Source of the DNA: an uncultured Roseovarius sp.
Lineage (GTDB): Bacteria > Pseudomonadota > Alphaproteobacteria > Rhodobacterales > Rhodobacteraceae
Direction of reading: 5' to 3'
Length of the DNA stretch: 64,000 nucleotides
NCBI RefSeq assembly: GCF_947489715.1
Contig: NZ_CANLER010000001.1
Span: forward strand, 1,102,048 to 1,166,047
A program made the position numbers and the translations under genes. The first letter of the stretch is position 1. Every line of letters begins with the position of its first letter. The notes beneath the pieces were generated by a model. It searched no databases. It saw only the letters and a program-made list of their open reading frames with translations, and had not been told where the DNA came from. This document shows, one piece after another, positions 54,081-63,980 of the stretch.

Positions 54081-54578
54081 TCAAGAGGCCTCTGCCGGGC
54101 GCAATGCGTCGGTGAGTTCACCGAAGAGCGCCACACGCTCCTCTTCGGACAGGAACGATCCGATCTCGACCTCGCGGTCACTGCCCTTAAGCGTCAGATA
54201 ATGATCGACCGGCCCACCAGTGGGATGCATCAGAAGGCGCGTCCAATACCGGTTGCAATCCCATTCCTGCCGATCGCCCTTGGGATTGGTCCGCACCAGA
54301 TGGACCTGAGTTTCGCCGATTGTCAGCTCTTCGTGCAGACGGGCATCGCGGTAGGATTTTTCCAGCGCCCACCACAGCCCCGCCACCGCCAAAAGCAGGA
54401 ATGGCAAGAGACCCCAGAGCACAACAGTGCCCAACAGGGGGTATAGCGGGATGGTAATCAGGGTGAATGTGCCCAGAATGAACGCGGCAAATCCACGTCG
54501 GGGTAACGACCGGTGCGGCCAGAGCGTCAGACACGTCTGCGGCACCGGATCGGAATGTGTGGTCCATTCGTAGGGCAT
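54081..54578 (-). CDS. DUF2244 family membrane protein
   Basis: A 165-residue inner-membrane protein of the DUF2244 family, common in alphaproteobacteria. Two membrane segments (about residues 28-45 and 48-68) are followed by a cytoplasmic domain with conserved EWDCNRYWTRL (about residues 104-114) and the SFLSEEERVALFGEL ending. Family role is unknown, sometimes found near cytochrome oxidase genes. It stands alone here. Confidence 0.88.
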   Translation of the reverse strand: MPYEWTTHSDPVPQTCLTLWPHRSLPRRGFAAFILGTFTLITIPLYPLLGTVVLWGLLPFLLLAVAGLWWALEKSYRDARLHEELTIGETQVHLVRTNPKGDRQEWDCNRYWTRLLMHPTGGPVDHYLTLKGSDREVEIGSFLSEEERVALFGELTDALRPAEAS

Positions 54579-54697
54579 AACTCTATCTTAGCGCAGTCCG
54601 TCGCTGAAGGAAGTGCGGCCAAACGAAACGTGTCCGCAATTTCTTGCGAACACGTAAATCATCGGGCCTTAACCCCTAGGTTCTGGCGTGTGTCAGA

Positions 54698-55306
54698 TCA
54701 GTTCAGGGTAACGCGCGTCGGCGGACGATAGAAATGGTGCTGTCCGATCGACGTGGTGCGGGTGAACTTGCGCGACCAGCGCGGGTTGACGGCGCGGGTG
54801 TGATAGAAGGTGGCACCATCGGTCAGTTTGCGCGGTGCGCCGCTGACCATCATTTTCGCGACCTTGCCGACCCGTTTGAAGGCACGCGGTTCGTTGATGA
54901 TTTCCTTGAAACCATCGCAAGTATAGGTGAACTGACACTGGTATTTGCGGCCTGTGCCCTGATTGATCACGTCACAGACGGTATCGGGGAAGCGCGGGCT
55001 GTCGACGCGGTTCAGGATCACCTCTGCCACGGCAAACTGACCCTTCACGCTTTCACCGCGCGCTTCGAAGTACAGCGCTTCGGCGAGGCAGGCCCATTCA
55101 TCGCCGCCTTTGACGGCAGGTTGTGCATCCAGCCATTCGCGGGAATACCCGATTTTAGTGTCTTCAACATAAACATAAGTGGCAAGGCGTGTTTCGGAAT
55201 AAAGATTTCCATTGGCATGCGCTTTCTGCTCCAACTCATTGGTTGGGGCTTCGGCCGACGCGGCGGTCGCAGATGCCATAAAAAAGGCTAAAAGAATTCT
55301 AAACAT
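54698..55306 (-). CDS. SleB-like cell-wall hydrolase
   Basis: A 202-residue exported protein. The signal peptide (residues 1-18) precedes a Hydrolase_2 (SleB) domain: CLAEALYFEARGESVKGQFAVAEVILNRV (about residues 72-100), with the Glu residue in EARGE as likely acid catalyst, then TVCDVINQ, QFTYTCDG, and DGATFYHTRAVNPRW. SleB-like lytic enzymes cut peptidoglycan glycan strands. The start at 55306 follows GGAGAG. It is monocistronic. Confidence 0.92.
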   Translation of the reverse strand: MFRILLAFFMASATAASAEAPTNELEQKAHANGNLYSETRLATYVYVEDTKIGYSREWLDAQPAVKGGDEWACLAEALYFEARGESVKGQFAVAEVILNRVDSPRFPDTVCDVINQGTGRKYQCQFTYTCDGFKEIINEPRAFKRVGKVAKMMVSGAPRKLTDGATFYHTRAVNPRWSRKFTRTTSIGQHHFYRPPTRVTLN

Positions 55307-55474
55307 TGACTTCTCTCCGTGCACTTTAGGCTTTACGCCCATAAGCATCCGGGGCAATTAACGAAATCTTAGGCCTGCGTCCACCCCGACACAGGGCCCG
55401 GTTTCGTGCCGAGAAATTTTCGGAAAGGTTTTGTGGCCAAAATGTGGCCGATGTTGCGCGGGATTGCCCGTTCG

Positions 55475-58018
55475 CTACCCGATCTTGCTATGGACCGCAA
55501 GCTGTGCGGCAGCAAGTCGCGCCACCGGAACCCGGAACGGAGAGCAGGATACATAGTCAAATCCTGCTGCACGGCAAAATGCGATTGATTCGGGGTTACC
55601 GCCATGTTCCCCACAGATCGACATGACCACATCCGGATTGGCCGCGCGGGCACGATCTGCGCCGATCTGCAACAGCTCTCCCACCCCATCGACATCAAGC
55701 GTATGGAACGGATCTTCGGGGTAGACGCCCTGGCGCACATAATCCGACATAAACCGGCCCGCGTCATCGCGCGACAGCCCATAGGTCATCTGGGTCAGGT
55801 CATTGGTGCCGAAGCTGAGGAAGGACACCAGCGGCGCGATTTCGGCGGCGCGCAGGGCAGCACGCGGGGTTTCGACCATGACGCCCAAGCGGTAGGTGAA
55901 ATCCTCGCCGGTCTCATTGCGCACGGCGGCGGCGGCGGAATCGATCCGGGTCTTGACGATCTCGACCTCCCGCCGGGCTGAAACCAGCGGGATCATGATT
56001 TCGGGCACGATCGGATCGGGGCCTTTCTGACTGGCCTCGACCGCGGCCTCAAAGATTGCACGGGCCTGCATGTCGTAAATCTCGGGCACGGTAATACCCA
56101 GACGCACCCCGCGCATGCCCAGCATGGGATTGTATTCACCCAAGGCCTCGACCCGGCGGGTCACGGTCGAAAGCGGCAAATCAAGCGCCTCGGCCAGTTG
56201 CAGGTGCCCCGTGCGATCTGTGGGCAGGAATTCGTGCAAGGGCGGGTCAAACAGACGGATGCAGACCGGTTTGCCCCGCATGATGCGGAAAAGCTCGATA
56301 AAGTCGGCACGTTGCATCGGCAGCAGCAATTCGAGCGCTGCGGCCCGGTCGGCGCTTGTGTCGGCAAAGATCATCTCGCGCATGACTGTCAGACGATCTT
56401 CTTCGAAGAACATATGCTCGGTCCGGCAAAGGCCGATGCCCTGCGCCTTGAAGCTATGGGCCAGATCGGCGTCAGCGGGCGTATCGGCATTGGCCCGTAC
56501 CGAGATGTCGCGGATATCGTCGGCCCAGGTCATCAGTTTTTTCAGCGCGTCGTCGCGGGCGGATTCCAAGAGCGGCGTTTCGCCTGCCAGAACCTCGCCG
56601 TCGGTGCCGTTCAGGGTAAGGGTCTCACCTTCTTTCACGATCCGCCCATCGGGGAAGGTCAGTTGTTTCTTGCGTGGTTGAAAGCGGATATCCGAGGCCC
56701 CTACAACGCAGGGCAGGCCGATGCCGCGCCCGATCACAGCGGCGTGGCTGGTGATGCCCCCGCGTTCGGTCAGCACGCCGACGGCGGCATGCATGCCGCG
56801 CACATCTTCGGAACTGGTTTCGCGGCGCACCAGGATGCAAGCCTCGCCCCGTGCGTCATAGGCCTGTGCCTCGGTCGCGGAAAAGACGATGGCACCGGCG
56901 GCGGCCCCCGGGCTGGCGGCGATGCCCCGGGCCAGCACGTCACGGTCGGCCTCGGGATCGACCTGCCGGTGCAGAAGTTCATTGAGCGCGCGCGGTTCGA
57001 CCCGCATCAACGCCTCTTCGCGCAGGATGATACCGTCATCGGCAAGCGCCACGGCGATGGCCACGGCGGCACGGGCGTTACGCGCTACACGAACGCCATC
57101 CAGCAGGTAGACCTTGCCGTTCTCGATGGTGAATTCGGCCTGCATTTCCTCGCGCAGCTTGGTGCGCATCAGGTCGGTATGCTTGCGCAATTCTTCGAAC
57201 GCATCGGGGCACTGATCCTCAAGCGAGGGGCCTCGCGGATCACGGGTCAGGTAGATGGCATCGCCATTGGCGGTCAGCGCCTCGCGCCCCTGGGATTGCG
57301 ACAGGTAACGCCCGGTAATCTGGCGCACGCCGGTTTCACTGTTAACCAGTTGCATCACGCCCGAGCCGCATTCGCCCGCGCCCAGCCCAAGTGCCAGCGA
57401 CTGCACCACAAGGCCCAGTCCGGCATCGGCGGGCGCCCCCTTGGCCTGACGGAGCAGCCGGGCGGTCGTGCCTTCCCAGGCGCGGGCCATCGAGCGCAGC
57501 ACCTCGGCCAATTGAGTGGCGGCGTCTTGCGGGAACTCTTCGTCGGTTTCTTCGGCATAGGCGTGCAAAGATTGCCTGAGACCCCTGACCGGATCCTCGG
57601 AGACATCATCGAACATATCGGGGTCGAGCCGGGCCACGTGAATGGCGTAGGACTGGATGAAGCGCAGATAGAGCGTGGCGGCGGGTTCTTTGCCGATGCT
57701 TTCGCAGAGCTGGCGGTAGAGCGTATCGTTCATGCCGATGTTGAGAACGGCACCGGGACCGCCCCAATCCGGGCTTTCCGAGGATGGCCGCACACAAAGC
57801 AGCGGCGCTCTATCAAAATGGGCCAGCAGGGCCAGCATATCGGGCATATCGCCTGATGCGATACCATGCACCGCGTTGAAAGAGAGCGCCACCGCTCGCG
57901 GCACCGGCAGTTCAAGCCGCGCCAGACGTTGCAGACATTTAGCCCGGCCGCCATGGGTTTCGGCCGCCATCGGCGCGTCTGGCGTGATCAGGGTGATATC
58001 CGGGTCGTTTTGCTGCAC
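55475..58018 (-). CDS. pyruvate, phosphate dikinase-like protein with divergent ATP-binding domain
   Basis: An 847-residue PEP-utilising enzyme. The swivelling phosphohistidine domain has the catalytic His in TERGGITSHAAVIGRG (about residue 430), and the C-terminal PEP/pyruvate barrel ends with the CGEHGGNPESIAFC proton-donor cysteine. The N-terminal ATP-grasp part is shorter and altered: where PPDK has GGKGA and VRSGARASMPGMMDT, this protein has GGRAK and VRPSSESPDWGGPGAV. The GTG start at 58018 has AAAGG upstream. It lies about 100 bases after glyS. It may be an active but divergent PPDK or a regulatory paralogue. Confidence 0.88.
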   Translation of the reverse strand: MQQNDPDITLITPDAPMAAETHGGRAKCLQRLARLELPVPRAVALSFNAVHGIASGDMPDMLALLAHFDRAPLLCVRPSSESPDWGGPGAVLNIGMNDTLYRQLCESIGKEPAATLYLRFIQSYAIHVARLDPDMFDDVSEDPVRGLRQSLHAYAEETDEEFPQDAATQLAEVLRSMARAWEGTTARLLRQAKGAPADAGLGLVVQSLALGLGAGECGSGVMQLVNSETGVRQITGRYLSQSQGREALTANGDAIYLTRDPRGPSLEDQCPDAFEELRKHTDLMRTKLREEMQAEFTIENGKVYLLDGVRVARNARAAVAIAVALADDGIILREEALMRVEPRALNELLHRQVDPEADRDVLARGIAASPGAAAGAIVFSATEAQAYDARGEACILVRRETSSEDVRGMHAAVGVLTERGGITSHAAVIGRGIGLPCVVGASDIRFQPRKKQLTFPDGRIVKEGETLTLNGTDGEVLAGETPLLESARDDALKKLMTWADDIRDISVRANADTPADADLAHSFKAQGIGLCRTEHMFFEEDRLTVMREMIFADTSADRAAALELLLPMQRADFIELFRIMRGKPVCIRLFDPPLHEFLPTDRTGHLQLAEALDLPLSTVTRRVEALGEYNPMLGMRGVRLGITVPEIYDMQARAIFEAAVEASQKGPDPIVPEIMIPLVSARREVEIVKTRIDSAAAAVRNETGEDFTYRLGVMVETPRAALRAAEIAPLVSFLSFGTNDLTQMTYGLSRDDAGRFMSDYVRQGVYPEDPFHTLDVDGVGELLQIGADRARAANPDVVMSICGEHGGNPESIAFCRAAGFDYVSCSPFRVPVARLAAAQLAVHSKIG

Positions 58019-58118
58019 TGCGGCACCTTTTCTGCTTCGGTGCAGCATAAGCCGGATGCCGCACAAGGCAAGCCCCACAAATCAGCCAGAGTTACCCCGG
58101 CGGCACCCTGCCCCGCGC

Positions 58119-60416
58119 CTACCCTTCGATCCGGGTCAGATCGGCGGCTTGCAGGCAGATTTGCCGGATGCGGGACAGCAGGTTCAATCGGTTGCGGCGA
58201 ATGATGTCGTTTTCTGTATTGACCTGGACACCCTCGAAAAAGGCATCAATCGGCGCGCGCAGGGCGGCCATCGCAGCCATCGCCCCGGCAAAATCCTCGG
58301 ATTTGAGCGCAGTTGTGATCGCCGGTTCGCCGGTGTCGAGGGCCTTGAACAGCGCTTTTTCCACGTCCGTCTCGGCAAATTTCGCATCCGCGCCATAGGA
58401 GTATTCGACGCCGTCCTTCTCTTCCGCCTGCGTGAGGATGTTGTTGGCGCGTTTGAAGCCTTGGAGAAGGTTCTCGCCATCCTCGGTCTTGAGGAAATCA
58501 CTGAGCGCGGTGGCGCGTTTGACCAGCAGGGCCAGATCGTCATTTCCCGTCATCGTGATGCAGGCGTCGATCACATCGTGACGGATACCCTTGTCACGCA
58601 GATAGACCTTGAGACGATCATGGAAGAAAGACAGCAGGTCCGTCGCCACCATGCTAGCATCCGCGGTGGTGATGCCGAGATCCTGGTAGATAATCTGCGT
58701 GACTTCTTCCGGCGCATGGTTATCGCCCTTGAGCGATTCAGCGACCTCTTTGATCTTGCCCAGGAAACTTGCGGGGTCTGCGGGCACCGGGTCCGAGCGC
58801 CCCCGGATCCAGTTGGCCAAAACGCCACCCTGATGGCTGTTGTTATCGCGCGCAGCATCAAGCCAATGGCGTTGTGCTGCGGCCTGCGCGTTCTGGACAT
58901 TGCGGGCAAGAACCGGCGTCAAGGGCAGGGTCAGATTGTTTTCCAGGATCAGGCGAGTGGCGCCAAGGGCGGCACGGCGCAGGGCAAACGGGTCTTTCGA
59001 GCCGGTTGGCTTTTCGTCGATGGCCCAGAAACCGGTTAGAACATCAAGTTTGTCTGCCAAAGCCACGGCGACTGAAACCGGCGCGGTGGGAACAACATCG
59101 GACGGGCCCAACGGCGAATAATGTTCTTCGCTGGCCTGCCCCAAATCGTTGGGCAGGTCGGCCGCGTCGGCATAATAGCGGCCCATGAGGCCCTGAAGTT
59201 CGGGGAATTCATAGACCATCTCGGAACTCAGATCGGCCTTGGCGACGCGGGCAGCCTGCTGCGCCAGATCGGCGTCGGCCCCGACCACGGGTGCGATCTC
59301 ACGGGCAAGTGCGGCGATGCGGTCGATGCGCTCAGCCTGAGAGCCCAGTTTGTTGTGGAAGGTGACGTTGGCGAGGCTGTCGGTCCATGTCTCCATCCCC
59401 GATTTGGCCACGCGCAGATCATTCTCCCAGAAGAATTTGGCATCGGCCAGCCGGGCCGAAAGCACCTTCTGGTTGCCCGCCAGAATGGTCGCGCCATGAT
59501 CGGCGGTCTGGGTGTTGGCGACGGTGATGAAGCGCTCAATCTTGCCGGTCTTGGGGTTCTTGACCGAGAAGAATTTCTGATGCTCGCGCATGCTGGTTTG
59601 CAGCACTTCGGGCGGCAGGTCGAGGAATTCAGCGTCAATCGTCCCCATCAGAACCACGGGCCATTCGACAAGTCCTGCAACCTCAGCCAACAGTCCCTTG
59701 TCCTCAACCACCTCCAGCCCGGCGGCGAAAGCCTGATTTGTGGCGTCTTGCCAGATGTGATCGGCGCGTTCGGTAGCATCAAGCACCACATGCGCGCGTT
59801 TGAGTTTTGACTGATAGTCATCGAAACTGGTGACAGCGACGGTGTTGGGTGCAAGAAAACGGTGACCCCGGGTGGTGTTGCCCGCGATCAGCGTGTCGAT
59901 CTCAAGCGGGACGGTCTGTACCTCACCAGCGTCATCGGTGAGAATGCAGAGGATCGAATGAAGCGGGCGAACCCATCGCAGACTGCCCGCGCCCCAGCGC
60001 ATGGATTTAGGCCAGGGAAAGTTGCGGATTACCTGCTCCAGCACCTCGGCCACGATGTCCGAAGCGTGCCGACCGGGTTTGGTGATGGTGGCAAAATAGA
60101 CCTCGCCCTTCTTCTCGGCGCGCACTTCAAGATCGTCGCGGGAGACCCCGGCCCCGCGCAGAAACCCTTCGATCGCCTTTTCCGGCGCGTCGGTGCGGGG
60201 ACCTTTGCGTTCTTCCTTGACCGTGGGGCTTTCTGCCAAGAGGCCCTGGACCGTCAGCGTCAGGCGGCGTGGTGTGGAAAACGCGGCGACCCCTGCATAG
60301 GTCAGGCCGGCCTCGACCAGACCATCGGTCATGCGCGATTGCAGGTCCGCCGCCGCGCGCGATTGCATGCGGGCGGGAATTTCCTCGGAGAAGAGTTCGA
60401 TCAGAAGATCAGGCAT
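58119..60416 (-). CDS. glyS: glycyl-tRNA synthetase beta subunit
   Basis: A 765-residue beta subunit of the bacterial alpha2beta2 glycyl-tRNA synthetase, binding and editing tRNAGly. The start LLIELFSEEIPARMQ, the MRWGAGSLRWVRPLHSI segment and the AVALADKLDVLTGFWAIDEKPTGSKDPFALRRAALG segment are diagnostic. The C-terminal anticodon-binding domain is present. It is 6 bases after the DUF6446-like gene in an operon with glyQ. Confidence 0.97.
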   Translation of the reverse strand: MPDLLIELFSEEIPARMQSRAAADLQSRMTDGLVEAGLTYAGVAAFSTPRRLTLTVQGLLAESPTVKEERKGPRTDAPEKAIEGFLRGAGVSRDDLEVRAEKKGEVYFATITKPGRHASDIVAEVLEQVIRNFPWPKSMRWGAGSLRWVRPLHSILCILTDDAGEVQTVPLEIDTLIAGNTTRGHRFLAPNTVAVTSFDDYQSKLKRAHVVLDATERADHIWQDATNQAFAAGLEVVEDKGLLAEVAGLVEWPVVLMGTIDAEFLDLPPEVLQTSMREHQKFFSVKNPKTGKIERFITVANTQTADHGATILAGNQKVLSARLADAKFFWENDLRVAKSGMETWTDSLANVTFHNKLGSQAERIDRIAALAREIAPVVGADADLAQQAARVAKADLSSEMVYEFPELQGLMGRYYADAADLPNDLGQASEEHYSPLGPSDVVPTAPVSVAVALADKLDVLTGFWAIDEKPTGSKDPFALRRAALGATRLILENNLTLPLTPVLARNVQNAQAAAQRHWLDAARDNNSHQGGVLANWIRGRSDPVPADPASFLGKIKEVAESLKGDNHAPEEVTQIIYQDLGITTADASMVATDLLSFFHDRLKVYLRDKGIRHDVIDACITMTGNDDLALLVKRATALSDFLKTEDGENLLQGFKRANNILTQAEEKDGVEYSYGADAKFAETDVEKALFKALDTGEPAITTALKSEDFAGAMAAMAALRAPIDAFFEGVQVNTENDIIRRNRLNLLSRIRQICLQAADLTRIEG

Positions 60417-60421
60417 ATCGG

Positions 60422-60949
60422 TCAGTACCCATTTGGTGGTTCGGGGCAGTTTTCAGGGGCGCGGTTGCCGTCAAAGACGACCTCGCCGCATTCATTGATC
60501 TGGTGCCAAGCATAGCCGCGGCCATCGTCGGTGATGGCAACGACCCGGTCGATGCCATACTGGACATCCTTCTGGCCAAGAAAGGCCAGTGCGGTGCCGG
60601 CCTCAAGCTCGGCCCCCAGGGCTTCTGCATCGAAACACTCGAACCAGTCGGGCGCGGTCAGAGGTTCGGCGGCCTCATAAAGCTCGTAGGTTTCGGTCAA
60701 CATCGCGGTGCTCATGCTGGTGGTGAAGCAGGCGCGATAGCGAATGGGTGAGCTGGTGGCGTCGATGGCCTGAAAACCCTCGTAAAGCACCGGCTCGGAC
60801 TGGCCCGTGACCAGCGAGACCATCTGCACGTCATCGGTGCCGGTCGCTGCGACCTCATCATAGAAATGATACACCTGAAGGTAATACATGGCCGCTCCGG
60901 CCACCAAGGCTGTAATCAAGATCGCCCCCGCTAGGATTTTTCCGGTCAC
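60422..60949 (-). CDS. DUF6446-like membrane-anchored protein between glyQ and glyS
   Basis: A 175-residue protein with one N-terminal membrane segment (residues about 4-22) and a periplasmic domain with four cysteines (near residues 73, 104, 153 and 167). The GTG start overlaps the glyQ stop (GTGA), and glyS follows after 6 bases, so it is firmly part of the operon. The same order is characteristic of Rhodobacterales. No enzymatic motif is seen, and why it is placed within the synthetase operon is unknown. Confidence 0.82.
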   Translation of the reverse strand: MTGKILAGAILITALVAGAAMYYLQVYHFYDEVAATGTDDVQMVSLVTGQSEPVLYEGFQAIDATSSPIRYRACFTTSMSTAMLTETYELYEAAEPLTAPDWFECFDAEALGAELEAGTALAFLGQKDVQYGIDRVVAITDDGRGYAWHQINECGEVVFDGNRAPENCPEPPNGY

Positions 60950-61875
60950 GCTGCGGCGCCCCCGGCATCGGTCTGAACGAAGGCGTCGGCGCATTGTTTG
61001 GCCAGCGCACGGACGCGGCCAATATAGGCCTGGCGTTCGGTGACCGAGATCACGCCACGCGCATCCAGCAGATTGAAGATGTGGCTGGCCTTGATGCACT
61101 GATCATAGGCAGGATGGGCCATTATGATGCGCTTGCCGGTTTTCGGATCGTTATGGTCCTGTTCAAGTATGGCCTTGCACTCAGCCTCTGCCTCTTCGAA
61201 ATGCCTGAGCAGCACCTCGGTATTGGCGACGTCGAAATTCCAGCGCGAATATTCCTGCTCGGTCTGACGGAAGACATCGCCGTATTTGAGGGCAATCGGC
61301 GCGTCAGGGTCGTTGAAGGGCATGTCCATCACGTGGTCGATGCCAAGCACATACATCGCCAGACGTTCCAGCCCATAGGTCAGCTCACCCGAGACCGGGT
61401 GGCAATCATGTCCGCCGACCTGCTGGAAATAGGTGAATTGGCTGACTTCCATACCGTCGCACCAGACCTCCCAACCCAAGCCCCAGGCGCCCAGGGTGGG
61501 GCTTTCCCAGTCATCCTCGACAAAGCGGATATCATGCATCTCCATGTCGATGCCGATGGCGCGGAGCGAGCCAAGATAAAGCTCTTGCAGATCGGGCGGG
61601 CTGGGTTTGATCAGCACCTGATACTGATAGTAATGCTGCAACCGATTGGGGTTTTCGCCGTACCGCCCGTCGGTGGGGCGGCGTGAGGGCTGGACATAGG
61701 CCGCGGCCCAGGGTTTGGAGCCCAGCGAGCGCAGGGTTGTCGCGGGATGGAAGGTACCGGCACCGACCTCCATGTCGTAGGGCTGCATCACGGCGCAACC
61801 TTTGCCGGCCCAATAGGATTGAAGCCTCAGGATGATTTCCTGAAAACTGCGTGGTTTGTCGGTGGTCCCAGACAT
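60946..61875 (-). CDS. glyQ: glycyl-tRNA synthetase alpha subunit
   Basis: A 309-residue alpha subunit carrying the class II catalytic core that activates glycine. The sequence is nearly canonical: [75 protein letters not shown] (motif 2) and [24 protein letters not shown] (motif 3 region). First gene of the glyQ/DUF6446/glyS operon. Confidence 0.98.
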   Translation of the reverse strand: MSGTTDKPRSFQEIILRLQSYWAGKGCAVMQPYDMEVGAGTFHPATTLRSLGSKPWAAAYVQPSRRPTDGRYGENPNRLQHYYQYQVLIKPSPPDLQELYLGSLRAIGIDMEMHDIRFVEDDWESPTLGAWGLGWEVWCDGMEVSQFTYFQQVGGHDCHPVSGELTYGLERLAMYVLGIDHVMDMPFNDPDAPIALKYGDVFRQTEQEYSRWNFDVANTEVLLRHFEEAEAECKAILEQDHNDPKTGKRIIMAHPAYDQCIKASHIFNLLDARGVISVTERQAYIGRVRALAKQCADAFVQTDAGGAAA

Positions 61876-62041
61876 GGCTGCCCCTTGGGTTTTCCCCTGA
61901 AATTGCCGCCCTTACCTACGGTCCCGGCGCAGAAGGGTCAATTGCGCGAATGTGCATATTTTGGGTGCGTCTGCTGGTAGATTTGGTAAAACTCTGTCAG
62001 TGAGGAAAACAGGACGTTCCGGGCAAGGACAAGAGTAGGTT

Positions 62042-63808
62042 ATGACGCGCATTTTTATCGCGGTAGTTTTCGCCATAGGTCTGGCGGTGCCGGCAGCATT
62101 TTCACAAGGTCAGAACCTGGCCTGGGTACAGATCGAGGCGCAGCCCAGTCTGGCGCGGGCGCAGGCCAGTATCCGGCGTTACGCGGCAGAGTTGCAGGAT
62201 GTGAGTGGTTTCACCATTCGCGGCGGCTGGTACGCGATTGCCCTTGGGCCATATACACCTGAGGATGCCGAACGTGTGCTGGAGGTCTATCGCTTTGAAC
62301 GTGTGATCCCGCGTGACAGCTATATCGCGCGCAGTTCCGATTACGGGCAGCAATTCTGGCCCGTGGGGGCGAATGTGCTGAACCGCCCTGCCCTAACAGC
62401 CCCTGAGGCGGCCCCTGATCCCGACCCACAGATCACCATCGCCGAGCCGGATACGATGCCCGACCCGGTGATCGAACCTGCGCCAGCAGACGAAACCCTG
62501 CGCGAAGCGCGCGCCAGCGAACGCCTGCTGAGCCGCGAGGAGCGCGCCGAGTTGCAGGTGGCGCTGAAATGGGCCGGGGTTTACGAGGGCCGGATCGATG
62601 CCGCCTTTGGCCGTGGCACCCGCGCCTCTATGGAGCGCTGGCAGGAAGCCAACAATTATGACCCCACGGGCGTGTTGACGACCAATCAGAGGGCCGAGCT
62701 TTTCCGTCAGTATAATGCGGTACTTGAAGGGCTGGATCTGAAATATGTGCGCGACGAAACCATGGGCATCGAGATGAAACTGCCGATGGGTGTCGTCGAA
62801 TTCACCAGATACGAACCTCCGTTTGCCCATTTCAACTCCACCGGTGACGTTGATGCGAGGGTCTTGCTGATCTCGCAGGAGGGGGATGAAAACACACTGA
62901 TCGGTCTTTACGATATCATGCAGACGCTTGAAATCGTCCCTGAGACCGGGCCGCGCAATCTGGAGCAGGACAGCTTTACGCTGATCGGTGAAGGGGCGCT
63001 GATGATCTCGCACACGCAGGCCTGGCTGGAGGATGGCAAGATCAAGGGTTTCACGCTGATCTGGCCTGCCGGAGACGAAGAGAGGCGCACTCGTCTGCTG
63101 GCAGAGATGCAGGCCAGTTTCAACCGGCTGGGCGGTGTATTGGACCCCGCTGCCGGGTCGACCGAAGACCAGAGCATTGATCTGATCGCCGGGCTAGAAG
63201 TACGCAAACCGCGCCTGACACGGTCAGGTTTTTTCGTAGACAATGACGGCACGGTGGTGACAACCACGGATGTGGTCGAAAGCTGTGGACGGATCACGAT
63301 CGACCAGGATTATGATGCAGAGGTTGCGATCAGCAACACGGCCCTTGGCGTTGCCGTGCTGCGCCCACAAGAAGATCTGGCCCCGATCTCGGTCGCACGG
63401 TTCCAAAGCGGCACGCCGCGATTGCAATCGGTCGTCGCGGTGGCGGGATATTCCTATGGTGGTATTCTGGGCGCGCCGACGCTGACCTTCGGCCAACTGG
63501 CCGATCTGCGCGGTCTGAACGGCGAAGAACAGATGAAACGTCTGGCCCTGGCACCGCTTTCGGGCGACGCCGGCGGACCGGTGATCGACGCCGGCGGCGC
63601 GGTTCTGGGAATGCTGCTGCCCGAACCGGCGGGCGGGCGGAAACTGCCCGAAGGCGTCAGCTTTGCTGCGGATGCGGAGGCGGTACAAGAGGTGCTGGAC
63701 GCGGCAGGTATAGCGGCAACAGCCATTTCAGGAACCGGCGACGTCGCCCCCGAAGTGCTGACCCGTAACGCGTCGGACATGACAGTATTGGTCAGCTGCT
63801 GGGAGTGA
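62042..63808 (+). CDS. secreted protein with peptidoglycan-binding domain and inactive trypsin-like domain
   Basis: A 588-residue exported protein. The signal peptide ends near residue 21, followed by a SPOR-like repeat (about 28-95), a Pro/Ala/Asp-rich linker, a peptidoglycan-binding PGB_1 domain (about 160-225, LQVALKWAGVYEGRIDAAFGRGTRASMERWQ), a middle domain (about 230-375), and a C-terminal trypsin-like domain (about 390-570). The latter has the fold motifs but the catalytic His position reads TTTDVVE instead of T-x-A-H-V-V, and the serine motif reads GDAGGP instead of GDSGGP. It should therefore be a pseudo-peptidase that binds the cell wall and perhaps a partner. Divergent from glyQ. 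Confidence 0.88.
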   Translation: MTRIFIAVVFAIGLAVPAAFSQGQNLAWVQIEAQPSLARAQASIRRYAAELQDVSGFTIRGGWYAIALGPYTPEDAERVLEVYRFERVIPRDSYIARSSDYGQQFWPVGANVLNRPALTAPEAAPDPDPQITIAEPDTMPDPVIEPAPADETLREARASERLLSREERAELQVALKWAGVYEGRIDAAFGRGTRASMERWQEANNYDPTGVLTTNQRAELFRQYNAVLEGLDLKYVRDETMGIEMKLPMGVVEFTRYEPPFAHFNSTGDVDARVLLISQEGDENTLIGLYDIMQTLEIVPETGPRNLEQDSFTLIGEGALMISHTQAWLEDGKIKGFTLIWPAGDEERRTRLLAEMQASFNRLGGVLDPAAGSTEDQSIDLIAGLEVRKPRLTRSGFFVDNDGTVVTTTDVVESCGRITIDQDYDAEVAISNTALGVAVLRPQEDLAPISVARFQSGTPRLQSVVAVAGYSYGGILGAPTLTFGQLADLRGLNGEEQMKRLALAPLSGDAGGPVIDAGGAVLGMLLPEPAGGRKLPEGVSFAADAEAVQEVLDAAGIAATAISGTGDVAPEVLTRNASDMTVLVSCWE

Positions 63809-63980
63809 ACAGCGTTTCGTCGCTGATCCAACAACCGGTACCAGCAGCGCCTACCCTTTTCAGTTCTTTAGAACGTATGGGTTTCACCCACTCTACGGTG
63901 TTGATCGCAATCGACGCTCTGCGGGACATAGCGGGCTTCCCTTGATTTTCTATCAACGTCAGCTTCGGCTGATTGCTCAT
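63792..63980 (-). CDS. possible small protein at window end
   Basis: A 62-residue basic frame on the minus strand, overlapping the 3' end of the preceding gene by 17 bases. It contains VEWVKPIRSKELKRVGAAG and two tryptophans. No family is recognised, and the 5' context is cut by the window edge. The AT-richer composition differs from the preceding gene. Low support. Confidence 0.3.
   Translation of the reverse strand: MSNQPKLTLIENQGKPAMSRRASIAINTVEWVKPIRSKELKRVGAAGTGCWISDETLFTPSS

Noticed and set aside
56198..57856. 552-codon open frame opposite the dikinase gene
   Set aside because: Antisense shadow of a conserved enzyme; Gly/His/Gln-rich, no domain, no independent start signals.
57732..59039. 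435-codon open frame spanning the gap between the dikinase and glyS genes on the plus strand
   Set aside because: Both ends are antisense to conserved genes and the part over the gap has no start signal.
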